DNA from: Prochlorococcus sp. AG-355-P07
GTDB taxonomy: Bacteria > Cyanobacteriota > Cyanobacteriia > PCC-6307 > Cyanobiaceae
DNA length: 64,000 nucleotides
Direction of reading: 5' to 3'
NCBI GenBank assembly: GCA_003280575.1
Contig: QCEN01000005.1
Span: forward strand, 1-64,000
Part shown: positions 20,285-30,218 of the stretch, piece by piece
How positions within the stretch are numbered: the stretch's first letter is position 1
Layout: the number at the start of each line of letters is the position of its first letter
Program-made: the position numbers and the translations under genes
Notes under the pieces: model-generated
The model's database searches: none
What the model was told of the DNA's origin: nothing
Seen by the model: the letters and a program-made list of their open reading frames with translations, nothing else

Positions 20285-20599
20285 ATGAGTGAATCTAACA
20301 ATTTACCTCAAGCAATAAGTCATAAAAAATTAAGCTACTTGATGCTTAAGGCACAAAAAGATTCTCATTTTTCTGATGAATTAGCAGAAATAGAAAGTCC
20401 TGAAAAAAGAGAATTTGAAGAGTTAATCAACAATTGGGAAGCTTCAACTAAGAAGGTAGTTAATGAGTTATCAAAAAGAAAAGAGAATTTACTAAAAGAT
20501 AAATCACCAAATTCTTTAATTGCACTTGGTGCTATGGAAGTTCACCTTAATATGGCTTTGCAAGCCTTAAATGCATTTAATAAAGGAATTGACGAGTAA
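20285..20599 (+). CDS. 104-aa conserved hypothetical
   Basis: Isolated coding-like ORF, charged helical sequence. Confidence 0.6.
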   Translation: MSESNNLPQAISHKKLSYLMLKAQKDSHFSDELAEIESPEKREFEELINNWEASTKKVVNELSKRKENLLKDKSPNSLIALGAMEVHLNMALQALNAFNKGIDE

Positions 20600-20612
20600 A
20601 ATAACAGATAAT

Positions 20613-21344
20613 TTATAAGGAAGGCATAGAAAATAAGAGAAAATCTAAGTTTTTTTCAGTATCTATAGAAACATCATCATAATAATTAACTTCAAAACCC
20701 AAGCCATCTCCAGATTCGAGAAATATATTTGAATTAGAGTCTTTACTTTTTAATAAAAGATTACCTTCTATAATTTGTATCCAATTATATTTATCGATTT
20801 TTAATGGTAATTTTTTTTCTTTAATTGGCTTATATTTACAACGCCATAAAGAGATACTTTGATTTAGAAAAAGCTTATTATTTTTACCGTCTTTGTAATT
20901 AAAAATAAGATTGTCCCACAACTTTTCATTTAATGAAATTTGATCATATCGAGGTTTGATATTTTCTTTTTGAGGGTATATCCAAATCTGGAACAACTTA
21001 CAGTTCTCATCTTCTTCATTCTTCTCGCTATGAGAGATTCCAGTACCTGCAGACATGACTTGTACTTCATCTTTGTGAATTTTTCCAAGATTATTTAAAG
21101 AGTCTCTATGAGTTATTGCTCCTTTTGTTACGACAGTAATTATTTCCATATTTGCATGAGAATGTGTATTAAAACCTGCATTAGGAGAAATAATATCTTC
21201 GTTTATAACTCTAATTTTCCCAAAATTATCCCATTTTGGATCTCTATGCTCTGCGAAGGAAAATGAATGCATTGAATGCAGCCAATCTCTTCTTGATAAA
21301 AATCTATCATCGGATTTTCTTATCTTAATAATATTAAAAACCAT
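20613..21344 (-). CDS. Pirin family protein
   Basis: FGKIRVINEDIISPNAGFNTHSHANMEIITVVTKGAITHRDSLNN...VQVMSAGTGISHSE. Confidence 0.95.
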   Translation of the reverse strand: MVFNIIKIRKSDDRFLSRRDWLHSMHSFSFAEHRDPKWDNFGKIRVINEDIISPNAGFNTHSHANMEIITVVTKGAITHRDSLNNLGKIHKDEVQVMSAGTGISHSEKNEEDENCKLFQIWIYPQKENIKPRYDQISLNEKLWDNLIFNYKDGKNNKLFLNQSISLWRCKYKPIKEKKLPLKIDKYNWIQIIEGNLLLKSKDSNSNIFLESGDGLGFEVNYYDDVSIDTEKNLDFLLFSMPSL

Positions 21345-21437
21345 AAAAATTAAATAGAATAAAAAAATTCTAAATAATTAGAAAAATATTTGTAAAATTT
21401 TTTTGATAAATTATTCCTAAAAAAGCAAATATCAAAT

Positions 21438-21566
21438 TTAAAAATTTATTTTACTCTGAGCCTTATTAGCCTTTATCAATATTTTTTGTGCTTCATCTCT
21501 TGTAAGGCATTTTTCTGCTTTTACATTTAAGTTTTTAAGTTTTTGCAGTTGCTTTGTGTTACTCAT
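21438..21566 (-). CDS. 42-aa hypothetical (not in ORF track)
   Basis: MSNTKQLQKLKNLNVKAEKCLTRDEAQKILIKANKAQSKINF. Confidence 0.55.
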   Translation of the reverse strand: MSNTKQLQKLKNLNVKAEKCLTRDEAQKILIKANKAQSKINF

Positions 21567-21631
21567 AATTTAACCCGTTCTTAAAGTTATTTTAACATAA
21601 GTTTAAATTAATTGCCTCTTAAACCTTTGCA

Positions 21632-22174
21632 TCAAATACTTTTTAAATCTTTGAGAATGGAATTATCAGAACAGTATAGAGGATGTATTGGATTATCTTT
21701 GATTGTTTTCTTAATCAAAAGCGGTCCAAGAGGATTATCAAAATTATTTTTTCTGATTGAGTTATATTGCATTATTTTTTTTAATATTCTTTTATTTCTA
21801 TCTAGAAATTTCCCTTTGTTACCCCAACCTAACCATAAATCACAATTTTTATTTTCAGACCAGTGTTTTAAGTTTTTATAAATATGATTATTGTTTAAAT
21901 ACCCAACAGGGTTTTTGTGATTAAAGAGTCTTCCTGGATTACTTGAAATAAGAGCAAATAAATTGATTAATTTAACTGTGCCATAATTATTATTTTTCGA
22001 GATTTTAATTATCTTTTTTGTTGTATTATCCAAGAAAACTGCATCTGATAATGAAGGATTTAGACCAATAAAAATAATCTCTTTTTTAGATTTAGAAATC
22101 TTATAACTTAAACTCCATCTATATATTTTGTTAGCACTTATTAAACAATTTCTTTCTAAAAATAAATTTTTCAA
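21632..22174 (-). CDS. DUF1643 domain protein
   Basis: IIFIGLNPSLSDAVFLDNTTKKI...VKLINLFALISSNP. Confidence 0.8.
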   Translation of the reverse strand: MKNLFLERNCLISANKIYRWSLSYKISKSKKEIIFIGLNPSLSDAVFLDNTTKKIIKISKNNNYGTVKLINLFALISSNPGRLFNHKNPVGYLNNNHIYKNLKHWSENKNCDLWLGWGNKGKFLDRNKRILKKIMQYNSIRKNNFDNPLGPLLIKKTIKDNPIHPLYCSDNSILKDLKSI

Positions 22175-22656
22175 CCTAAACCTACACCTCTAGCCATAAG
22201 AGTTGCGAATAAAGGTATTGTTGCAAAGCCAACTAATTCGGTGGTAATGATTAGTCTAAACCTCTTCACTAGGTTTTCTGAAATTTCAGGTAGTTTATTC
22301 TTACTTAGTGGAATTGCCCAGAGGATATATGTTGTTGTTGGGTATAAAGAAAGTAAGCCAACCAAAATGTAGAGCGAAACCTTTATCCAGAACACAGGAT
22401 TACCCGTATAGAAATCACCTCCTTGACCAAAATACTTAACACGCAAAATCCCAGTAACCAATATTGCAACTCCTGCCAACCCATAAACCACATCTGCAAT
22501 TATCATTGAGATCGTCTCATTTCTATTAAGACCTACTTTGAGAGTCAATCTTTCAAACAAAAGAGAACCGAAACACAAAATAATTCCTAAATAATGAACA
22601 TATGCTACTAATGCACTTTTAGCAATTTCACCTGTTAATAAAGTTCCTAATAACAT
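22171..22656 (-). CDS. DUF2214-like membrane protein
   Basis: Four predicted TM segments; overlaps next gene by 4 nt. Confidence 0.7.
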   Translation of the reverse strand: MLLGTLLTGEIAKSALVAYVHYLGIILCFGSLLFERLTLKVGLNRNETISMIIADVVYGLAGVAILVTGILRVKYFGQGGDFYTGNPVFWIKVSLYILVGLLSLYPTTTYILWAIPLSKNKLPEISENLVKRFRLIITTELVGFATIPLFATLMARGVGLG

Positions 22657-22743
22657 GTTCGAGTCAAAATTTATACAATCCTAACCACCAAATGAAGAAT
22701 TTGTTTAGAAATAAATTAATAAATAAAAAGCAAGGTATTAAAT

Positions 22744-23493
22744 CTAAGACTCTAAATACCTCTTCTGGCCATCTTCAAAAAAATCCTTTTTATTCCATAC
22801 TTCGATTACATCTGGGAAATGTTTTTCCATACAATTATCACAAACCCCATGACTGAATCTAATATCACTAATTTTCGAAAGATATTTTTCTAAATGCATC
22901 CAATCGCCCTCCTTATTTTTCACTTCTCTGCAATATGAACAGACAGATAAAATACCTTCCTGTTTATGCAAGTTAGACAAAGCCTCTAGCAAGTTCAATG
23001 ACTTTTTTCTAAGCTCTAAAAATGAAACTATTTGCTTGGATAATAATTCCATAATATTGAATTGTTGTGTAGTTAAATTTCCTGGCTTTCTGTCTATTAC
23101 ACAAAGAGTTCCAAGTTTATTACCATCACTGTTTCTAAGGGGAAAACCTGCATAAAAACGAATCTTGGGGTCTCCTGTTACCAATGGATTATTTATAAAC
23201 CTTTCATCTTGGAAAGCATCATTAATAATTAATGGACTATTTTCTTTTATTGCATGGGTACAAAAAGACCAATCTCTTCTAGTTTCTGATATTTGAAGTC
23301 CTATTTTAGATTTAAACCATTGTTTATCTTTGTCTACCAATGTCATTAAAGAAATAGGCACATTACAGGTTGTAGCAGCAATTTTTGTAATATCGTCATA
23401 ACATGATTCTGGCTTGGTTCCCAAAATCCTATATTCTGCTAAAGCTTTTAATCTCCTTTCCTCTTCTTCTTTTTTTGATACAAGATTCTGCAT
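22744..23493 (-). CDS. GAF domain protein with C-terminal Cys-rich (putative zinc) segment
   Basis: DKDKQWFKSKIGLQISETRRDWSFCTHAI; CSYCREVKNKEGDW...GVCDNCMEKHFP. Confidence 0.85.
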   Translation of the reverse strand: MQNLVSKKEEEERRLKALAEYRILGTKPESCYDDITKIAATTCNVPISLMTLVDKDKQWFKSKIGLQISETRRDWSFCTHAIKENSPLIINDAFQDERFINNPLVTGDPKIRFYAGFPLRNSDGNKLGTLCVIDRKPGNLTTQQFNIMELLSKQIVSFLELRKKSLNLLEALSNLHKQEGILSVCSYCREVKNKEGDWMHLEKYLSKISDIRFSHGVCDNCMEKHFPDVIEVWNKKDFFEDGQKRYLES

Positions 23494-23612
23494 TAATCTT
23501 CACCAATAATTAAAACTTTAAAATTAAAGTTTCTCCAAAAAACTTTTTCCGTCTAATACTTAATAAAAAAAAGATAAACTTATTGAATTGTTACTTACTG
23601 ATTTATTACTTA

Positions 23613-24857
23613 TTAATTTATTATTGATTGATTTAACTTTGATACTGCCATCCCAGCGATCCATCCACTTGTCCAACAATGTTGAAAATTAAATCCACCA
23701 GTGATCCCATCAACATCCAAAACTTCTCCAGAAAAAAATAACCCTGGACAAATTAAGCTCTCCATACTTTTAAAATTAACCTCATTAATTTTTACGCCTC
23801 CGGAAGTAACAAATTCCTCTCCAAATGGACCTTTGCCCGAAATTATATATTTATCCCTCATTAGAGTATTTATCATTTTCTCTCTTTCATCCGCCAGTAA
23901 ATCAGCCCACTTTTTCTCTTTATCAATACCTATTTTCTTCAATAAAAAAATCCATAATCTTTTTGTTAATAGTGGAACAGGTCTACTATTAATAAGATTT
24001 ACCTTGCCTTTATTTAATCTTAAACAATTAATTTTTTCTTTTAACTCCTCATAACTTAAAGAAGACCATTTAATGATTAAATTAAATTTATATTTTTGGC
24101 TATAAAGTTCCCTTGCTGCAATTGATGAAAGTTTTAATACTGCTGGCCCACTAAACCCCCAATGCGTTATTAGTAAATCGCCTCTATTTTGAAAATTCTT
24201 ATTGTTTAAATTAATTTCAATATCTATGCCCCTTATAGATACCCCACTACATTCATCCAAATTTGGTTCTTTTGTGGAAAAAGTAAAAAGCGATGGTAAA
24301 GGTTTAACAATGGTGTGTCCAAGATTTTGAGCTAATTTATATCCGCTTGGATTACCTCCAGTTGAAAGAATAATATTTTTTGCTGTTAACTTTGCTTTTT
24401 TAAGACTAAAAATATTAAATATATTATCTGGAGTTTTTGCAATATCTTTTACAAAAAATCTTGTTAGTATCTCTACGTTTTTTGATAAAGCACTTTTTCT
24501 CAAACAATCAATAACATCTGAAGAAGAATTAGACACTGGGAATACTCTTAGATCTTCCTCAATTTTTAATTTTAAACCTTTTTTCTCAAACCAATCGTAT
24601 ACATCTCCAGCAGCAAAACGATTAAATGATTCCAAGAGCTGAATTCCACCTCTGGGGTAATTCTCAATTAGTTCATTCGGTATCCATGTCGCATTAGTGA
24701 CGTTACATCTTCCCCCTCCACTAATCCTTACTTTCTCCATAAGTTTTGTAGTTCCTTCAAGAATTATTATTCTTTTTACTCCATTTTCAGCAGCAGTTAC
24801 TGCTGTCATAAAACCGGCTGCACCGCCTCCAACAACTGCTAAATCAAAAGGTTCCAA
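23613..24857 (-). CDS. NAD(P)/FAD-dependent oxidoreductase, HI0933/YhiN family
   Basis: DLAVVGGGAAGFMTAVTAAENG, RISGGGRCNVTNA, GEVLDVDGITGGFNFQHCWTSGWIAG. Confidence 0.92.
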   Translation of the reverse strand: MEPFDLAVVGGGAAGFMTAVTAAENGVKRIIILEGTTKLMEKVRISGGGRCNVTNATWIPNELIENYPRGGIQLLESFNRFAAGDVYDWFEKKGLKLKIEEDLRVFPVSNSSSDVIDCLRKSALSKNVEILTRFFVKDIAKTPDNIFNIFSLKKAKLTAKNIILSTGGNPSGYKLAQNLGHTIVKPLPSLFTFSTKEPNLDECSGVSIRGIDIEINLNNKNFQNRGDLLITHWGFSGPAVLKLSSIAARELYSQKYKFNLIIKWSSLSYEELKEKINCLRLNKGKVNLINSRPVPLLTKRLWIFLLKKIGIDKEKKWADLLADEREKMINTLMRDKYIISGKGPFGEEFVTSGGVKINEVNFKSMESLICPGLFFSGEVLDVDGITGGFNFQHCWTSGWIAGMAVSKLNQSIIN

Positions 24858-25042
24858 AAACTTATTATTTAATATGCTTCAATCTGATAATAGCAAGTAG
24901 TTATAAATAAAAATTAGTCTAAAAACCATAAAAAAATAAATATAAAACCTTAAAACTAAAAAATAAATAGCTACGATTCGCTAATTTTTAAATTTCTAGC
25001 AAAATCAACACAGTCGTTATTTTTATGCTTTAAGTTAATTAA

Positions 25043-25279
25043 ATGAGTCTGCTATTTTCTTACGTTAAATATTCTGAGGCCAGTTTTCCTATGACTGGTC
25101 AATATACTGCTCTTCTTTTAATAACTTCTGTTATTTGGGTTCTACTTTGGTTTGGATATAGACAAAATAAGATAAATGATGAGATTAAGAAAAAAGAAAA
25201 AGAAGAAAGAATTAATGCGAAAGTTCAAAGAAGAAAAAAGTTAGAAAGTTTGTACCCTACTAATAAAAAAACTGTTTAA
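25043..25279 (+). CDS. 78-aa single-TM hypothetical with basic tail
   Basis: YTALLLITSVIWVLLWFGYRQNKI...KKKEKEERINAKVQRRKK. Confidence 0.6.
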   Translation: MSLLFSYVKYSEASFPMTGQYTALLLITSVIWVLLWFGYRQNKINDEIKKKEKEERINAKVQRRKKLESLYPTNKKTV

Positions 25280-25297
25280 AAAAACTATTTTAGAAAC

Positions 25298-25396
25298 ATG
25301 AAAAAAAATAATTTCAAATCATTAATTCAGTACTTACCGGGGGTTTTGATTCTTATTTATGTATTCTTTTTAGCATTTACTCAATTTATAAAATAA
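25298..25396 (+). CDS. 32-aa membrane microprotein
   Basis: MKKNNFKSLIQYLPGVLILIYVFFLAFTQFIK. Confidence 0.5.
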   Translation: MKKNNFKSLIQYLPGVLILIYVFFLAFTQFIK

Positions 25397-25417
25397 AATT
25401 TTTAAAAATTATTCGTT

Positions 25418-26290
25418 TTGATTGGAATCCTTTCTGCTTTTGGAGCTGCTACTTCTTGGACATATGCGTGCTTTATTTGGCGCTCGCAAACTCAAAAATA
25501 TAAATCAATAGATATTAATTTAATAAAAAATATAATAGCTTTTTTAATTTTTATACCTGCTTTTATCAATCTAAGTTCTACAACTGAATTAAAAAACATA
25601 TTTATCCTACTAATTAGTGGAATAATAGGTATTGGTTTGGGTGATACTTTCTATTTAAAGTCACTACAAACAATTGGCACAAGAAAAACTTTATCTATAG
25701 AAACTCTTTCTCCGTTAATGGCAGCTTTATCAGGGGAATTTTTTATTAATGAAAATTTAACAACTAAATCATGGGTTGGAATAATTATAGTGACGATTTC
25801 GCTATTCATAATTCTCAGAAAAGGTAACGATTTTAAAGAGGAAAACTCCTCTTTCTCAGAAAAAAATAACTTTAAGGTTTTAGCTTTTCCTTTTTTATCA
25901 GTTTTATGTGCTGTTCTTGGAGGTCTTTTATCAAGGATGGTTTTTCTTCAAAGCAATTTATCTCCTTTCCTTACAACTGAAATAAGATTATTAGGTGCAA
26001 TAATTTTTTTAATTAGTCTTAAAGGATTCAAGATTAATTTTTTCTTAAAAAACTTAGACAAAAAACAACAAAAAAGATTTTTTATTTCAATACTTCTTGG
26101 AACAAATGTAGGAATATTTCTACAACAAGTTGTGTTTAAAACCCTTCCCATAGGAATAGGATGGGCTTTATTAAGTATATCTCCAGTAATTTCCTTATTT
26201 TTTGCTAAGACTGAGGAAAGAGAAATTACCAAAAAAATAATATTTTTTACTTGTTCTTTATTTTTTGGCTTGACATTAATAATTCTTTAA
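25418..26290 (+). CDS. EamA/DMT family transporter
   Basis: About ten TM segments, LGDTFYLKSLQTIGTRKTLSIETLSPLMAALSGEFFINE. Confidence 0.88.
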   Translation: MIGILSAFGAATSWTYACFIWRSQTQKYKSIDINLIKNIIAFLIFIPAFINLSSTTELKNIFILLISGIIGIGLGDTFYLKSLQTIGTRKTLSIETLSPLMAALSGEFFINENLTTKSWVGIIIVTISLFIILRKGNDFKEENSSFSEKNNFKVLAFPFLSVLCAVLGGLLSRMVFLQSNLSPFLTTEIRLLGAIIFLISLKGFKINFFLKNLDKKQQKRFFISILLGTNVGIFLQQVVFKTLPIGIGWALLSISPVISLFFAKTEEREITKKIIFFTCSLFFGLTLIIL

Positions 26291-26367
26291 TCTCTGAGTT
26301 AATGTAATAAATACTCATGTTAATAAAAATCAAATTAAATAAAATTACCCTATAAACACTCAAAACA

Positions 26368-26490
26368 ATGAAAACATTAAAGAAAAAAAGACTTGGCACA
26401 TTGGAAGTTTATGTTATTTTTTTAAGTTGTATTTATGCAGGCTTTATAGGTTATAAATCTCTATTAAATGTTTTATTTACTTGTAATTAA
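26368..26490 (+). CDS. 40-aa membrane microprotein
   Basis: MKTLKKKRLGTLEVYVIFLSCIYAGFIGYKSLLNVLFTCN. Confidence 0.5.
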   Translation: MKTLKKKRLGTLEVYVIFLSCIYAGFIGYKSLLNVLFTCN

Positions 26491-26621
26491 TTAATTCTTT
26501 CTAATGATTTAATCAACTTACCTCCATCTTGGTCATCATCATCATTTGAAGCGAAAAATAAAAAAAATATTCCTAGAGAAGCTATAGATAGCGAAATTGA
26601 CAATACAGAAAGCTCATCCAT
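26487..26621 (-). CDS. 44-aa TM microprotein with DDDDQDGG tail
   Basis: MDELSVLSISLSIASLGIFFLFFASNDDDDQDGGKLIKSLERIN. Confidence 0.6.
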   Translation of the reverse strand: MDELSVLSISLSIASLGIFFLFFASNDDDDQDGGKLIKSLERIN

Positions 26622-26739
26622 AAATTAGAAATTTTTTTAATGATAAACGAAAAAAAATAAAAGACAGTAAAGAAATACACATTCTCGAAAATATATACTT
26701 CTCTTATTTGTAAAATGAAAAACAAATCCTAACTATTTC

Positions 26740-27015
26740 GTGAAAGTTCTAATATCTTCCCCCTGTAGTGCAAGCGTAATAATTCAGTATGGAATAAAAA
26801 GTTGGCCTATTTGGGCATGTGAGCCAAGCAAATTTAAATGTAATTACGATGATAAGGAAATTTGCTTAATTATTGAAGGCCAAGCGAAAATAAGTACCCA
26901 AAATGGTGACATTTATTTGATTCAAGCTGGAGATCTGGTTGAGTTTCCTGCTGGACTTTACTGCGAATGGGAAGTAACTAAAAGTATCAAAAAACATTAT
27001 CGAATAGGCAGCTAA
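26740..27015 (+). CDS. Small cupin domain protein (DUF861-like)
   Basis: WPIWACEPSKFKCNYDDKEICLIIEGQAKI...GDLVEFPAGLYCEWEV. Confidence 0.82.
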   Translation: MKVLISSPCSASVIIQYGIKSWPIWACEPSKFKCNYDDKEICLIIEGQAKISTQNGDIYLIQAGDLVEFPAGLYCEWEVTKSIKKHYRIGS

Positions 27016-27105
27016 ATATAAGAAAAAAGATTTTTTCTTTTTTATTGTTAAGTCAATACCGATAAAATATAGTTAATAAATAAATTCAAAAGGGAAACTA
27101 ATATT

Positions 27106-27276
27106 ATGCCTTTTACTGATCAAGAATATTTTGAGGTTATCGAAAAAAACGAAATAGTTAAAACTGCCTATGAAAACATTAAGCAAATTTGCTTTGATTT
27201 ACAAAAACAAACAAATTGTCCTGAAGAGGATCTAAAAGATTTTCTTGAATTTATTTCTAAACAATGGAATAAGTAA
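27106..27276 (+). CDS. 56-aa hypothetical
   Basis: MPFTDQEYFEVIEKNEIVKTAYENIKQICFDLQKQTNCPEEDLKDFLEFISKQWNK. Confidence 0.55.
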   Translation: MPFTDQEYFEVIEKNEIVKTAYENIKQICFDLQKQTNCPEEDLKDFLEFISKQWNK

Positions 27277-27341
27277 TAATTAACAAGCCTTCTTAAAAGG
27301 CCAGATTTAAATCTCAATTTAGTTTCCTGACTGAGCAAATT

Positions 27342-27524
27342 CTAATCTAATTCCTTCTTTGGTTTTGTATTGATACTGGAAGTTCCCTTAGCTGCAGAAA
27401 CGAAGAAAAAGAAGCCTACAATTCCTGATATACCAAATATCGCAGCCAAAGGATCAAAAGTGAAAGAAAACATAGAATTTATAAAATCAAGATAAATAAT
27501 AGTTTTTGAATCAAAATTGTACAA
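27342..27524 (-). CDS. Small single-TM hypothetical (likely start MFSFTFDPL)
   Basis: MFSFTFDPLAAIFGISGIVGFFFFVSAAKGTSSINTKPKKELD. Confidence 0.55.
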   Translation of the reverse strand: MYNFDSKTIIYLDFINSMFSFTFDPLAAIFGISGIVGFFFFVSAAKGTSSINTKPKKELD

Positions 27525-27753
27525 TTATTGTTAAGTATTAAAAATAACAATTACACGATTCATTATGTCATTATTAGTTTCTTAGTAGGTAGATGAAATT
27601 ATTATTCAAATTCATTTTGAAGCATAAAAAATCAATATATATCTAAGATTTATTCGTATGAAAGAAAAAAGTTCCAAAGAATATTTTTAGAAATATAGAA
27701 TAAAACCACCCAAAGGATCCACATTTGTTGTTTCTTTAGATTAAACTCATTTC

Positions 27754-27933
27754 ATGACTGAATTGTATTCTTCTTCATCTGTAATTCCATTTGCTGCTGT
27801 TGTTTGGTGTCTTTATCCAATAGCTGTTCTTGTAATCATCGAGTTACTACTTGGAGGTGGTTTCGATGATGACAATAACGATGATCAAGACGGAGGAATG
27901 TTAATACCTGCTTATTCTAGATCTAAAATTTAA
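27754..27933 (+). CDS. 59-aa TM microprotein with DDDNNDDQDGG segment
   Basis: MTELYSSSSVIPFAAVVWCLYPIAVLVIIELLLGGGFDDDNNDDQDGGMLIPAYSRSKI. Confidence 0.6.
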   Translation: MTELYSSSSVIPFAAVVWCLYPIAVLVIIELLLGGGFDDDNNDDQDGGMLIPAYSRSKI

Positions 27934-27970
27934 ATTTATTTTAAAATCAAGATCTTAAAAAAGTTAGTTC

Positions 27971-28111
27971 ATGGCAAATAATTTTGATTTAACCCTTTTT
28001 TCTTTAATCACGCTTACCATTTTTATCCTTATTTCACTCTCCTGGTTAATTTTGAGAACCCTAAAAGAAGGCAGAAAAGCTTTAGGAGAAATAAATAAGG
28101 ATAGATCATAA
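27971..28111 (+). CDS. 46-aa TM microprotein
   Basis: MANNFDLTLFSLITLTIFILISLSWLILRTLKEGRKALGEINKDRS. Confidence 0.55.
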   Translation: MANNFDLTLFSLITLTIFILISLSWLILRTLKEGRKALGEINKDRS

Positions 28112-28355
28112 ATAGCAATCATAAAAAATTTTAAAAAAAAGAAAATTTTTAATGAGATTTATTAAATTCTTAGATTTACAAGCTTTATTAACAAAAAATA
28201 AAAACCTAATAAAAACTTTTCTTTTGAAATATTCGAAATATCATAAAAAACTTTAATAAATATTAGAATTTAAAAAAAATTGTACAATTTTAGATTTATA
28301 ATTAGCACTTTTGAACTAAAAGTCTTATTTTTTATAATTACTTTCTTAAACAAAC

Positions 28356-28457
28356 ATGCATCTAAATTCTTTACTTTATATTTGTTCTATATTTTTTTTC
28401 ATTTACATAATGGCTCTATTTTGGAGAGACTTACCTAATCAAAAAAAAAATAAATAA
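28356..28457 (+). CDS. 33-aa TM microprotein
   Basis: MHLNSLLYICSIFFFIYIMALFWRDLPNQKKNK. Confidence 0.4.
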   Translation: MHLNSLLYICSIFFFIYIMALFWRDLPNQKKNK

Positions 28458-28545
28458 TAAATAATAAATAATAAATATTAATTTTGTTGCCTATCAAAAT
28501 AAATTTAGTTATTAATTTAATACTGACTTAAATTTTCCCATATAA

Positions 28546-28713
28546 ATGCTAAAAGAATCTTCAAATAAAAAAAAAGAAAACACCTTCTCAGAAACAACAA
28601 ATATCACTAAAGAAAAAATAATTTGTAAAGACGGATTCTGCTCTCTACCACATCAAAAAGAGATCACAAAAAAAGATAAAAATGATATGAATTTTTTTGA
28701 TCCTATCTTGTAA
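28546..28713 (+). CDS. 55-aa hypothetical with CKDGFCSLP motif
   Basis: MLKESSNKKKENTFSETTNITKEKIICKDGFCSLPHQKEITKKDKNDMNFFDPIL. Confidence 0.5.
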   Translation: MLKESSNKKKENTFSETTNITKEKIICKDGFCSLPHQKEITKKDKNDMNFFDPIL

Positions 28714-28776
28714 ATAAAGTATATTTTCTTGAATTAAAGATTAAATAGATAATGTTTAATCAAATTATTTGAATTT

Positions 28777-29115
28777 ATGTTTAAAGCCTTTTTAAATGCA
28801 TATCAAGAGTATTGGATTAAAGCGACTGACTTCAAGGGATTTACATCACAAGCTGACTGGTGGTTTGTTCAATTAGCGAATCTGATAATTTCTTTCTTTA
28901 CTTTTCCAATATTTTTTAAAACATTTGGTTTTAACGTATACGGAATTATTTGCATAATTCCTCAAATAGCTATTGATATAAGAAGAATCAAAGATTTTGG
29001 AAAGGATTGGAAATGGATTTTTATAAACTTAATACCAATTTTTGGATTGATCTTGTGGTTTTTCTGGTTAGGTTTTGGTAAGACAGGTCAAGGGAAAAAA
29101 AAATTTAAAAATTAA
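28777..29115 (+). CDS. DUF805 family membrane protein
   Basis: YWIKATDFKGFTSQADWWFVQLANLII...RRIKDFGKDWKWIFINLIPIFGLILWFFWLGFGKTGQG. Confidence 0.88.
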   Translation: MFKAFLNAYQEYWIKATDFKGFTSQADWWFVQLANLIISFFTFPIFFKTFGFNVYGIICIIPQIAIDIRRIKDFGKDWKWIFINLIPIFGLILWFFWLGFGKTGQGKKKFKN

Positions 29116-29126
29116 GTGTTTGTATA

Positions 29127-29453
29127 TTAGCTTTTTATTTTTTTCTTTTTTTTAAAATCTACATATCTTATATTTTTTCTTAAAGATATTTCCTTTTTAA
29201 GAATTCTAAACACATGCAACTCGCATTCTGTTAATTTCAGAAACTGATCAAGAGTATCTTTATCTTCTTCATCAAAATTCTCGAAAACTTCTGAAATAGC
29301 AATTCTATTATTAGAAATAAAATCCTCTGCAACGTCTTCTGGTTTTTTACCCCAGTCGAAATCCTGAAAAGCCTCATAAGAATTTAGTTCTCTTGTTAGC
29401 CATTTAAACCATGGTTCACACCTATGATTTTTTTCATTTCTGATTTTCTTCAT
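29127..29453 (-). CDS. 108-aa conserved hypothetical, paralog of 18401-18667
   Basis: WFKWLTRELNSYEAF...PEDVAEDFISNNRIAISEVFENFDEEDKDTLDQFLKLTECEL. Confidence 0.65.
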   Translation of the reverse strand: MKKIRNEKNHRCEPWFKWLTRELNSYEAFQDFDWGKKPEDVAEDFISNNRIAISEVFENFDEEDKDTLDQFLKLTECELHVFRILKKEISLRKNIRYVDFKKKKKIKS

Positions 29454-29675
29454 GAAAAAAAATTTTTTACTTATTTAATCATTATTAGTTATTAATTTTT
29501 TGACAGCTGTAAAATTACTCATATTTGATTTTTAATAAATTAATTAAGATAAACCTCAAAGTTTAGATTTTTACCAAAAATTTAATTATTAACTATAAAA
29601 TTCTTTCAAGAATAAGTATTTATTACGCATTTTTTAATGTAAGAGATAGCTAGACTTGTATTTTAGTAAAGAAAA

Positions 29676-29894
29676 TTGTCAATTCCATTTTATGACTTTC
29701 CCTCATCTCCAATTTTAATTATTGGTGCTCTCGGTATTGCAGTTGCAATAGTAGTTTTTTTTGTAGCATATCAAAAATATTTCAATTCACCTTTTAACAA
29801 GGAGCTTGCAGAAAAGAAAAAAGACCTAATTAAGGAACAAAAAGAATTAAATCAAAGATTAGAAAAAATAGAACAAGATTTAAAAAATTTATAA
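29676..29894 (+). CDS. 72-aa TM plus coiled-coil hypothetical (TTG start)
   Basis: TM segment then KELAEKKKDLIKEQKELNQRLEKIEQDLKNL. Confidence 0.6.
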   Translation: MSIPFYDFPSSPILIIGALGIAVAIVVFFVAYQKYFNSPFNKELAEKKKDLIKEQKELNQRLEKIEQDLKNL

Positions 29895-29979
29895 AAAATT
29901 ACTTTTTTTATAAATGACATAATGATCTCGAATTCAAGACCTTAATTTTTTAAACAAGAATTATGGTCTATAAGAAGTT

Positions 29980-30135
29980 ATGGATAAAGATCATCTTATT
30001 GAGTTAATTTCTAATAGCCTCATTTATGAGGTTAAAAATTCTGAATCAACTAAGAATCTAAGCGATTTTAAGAATTACCTAGAAAGATTAAATCTAGAAC
30101 AATTGAGAACTATGTCTAAAGAATTTATTCTTTAG
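29980..30135 (+). CDS. 51-aa hypothetical
   Basis: MDKDHLIELISNSLIYEVKNSESTKNLSDFKNYLERLNLEQLRTMSKEFIL. Confidence 0.5.
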   Translation: MDKDHLIELISNSLIYEVKNSESTKNLSDFKNYLERLNLEQLRTMSKEFIL

Positions 30136-30218
30136 TATGGTGATTAAACATTTGTTTTTATTTAGTTAATAATCAATACTTTTTATAATTGTATTTTTTA
30201 CAAAAATATTGAAGAAAT

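Noticed and set aside
23585-23640. Tandem-looking TTATTACTTATTAATTTATT near the YhiN-like gene end
   Set aside because: Low-complexity AT sequence; periodicity not exact.
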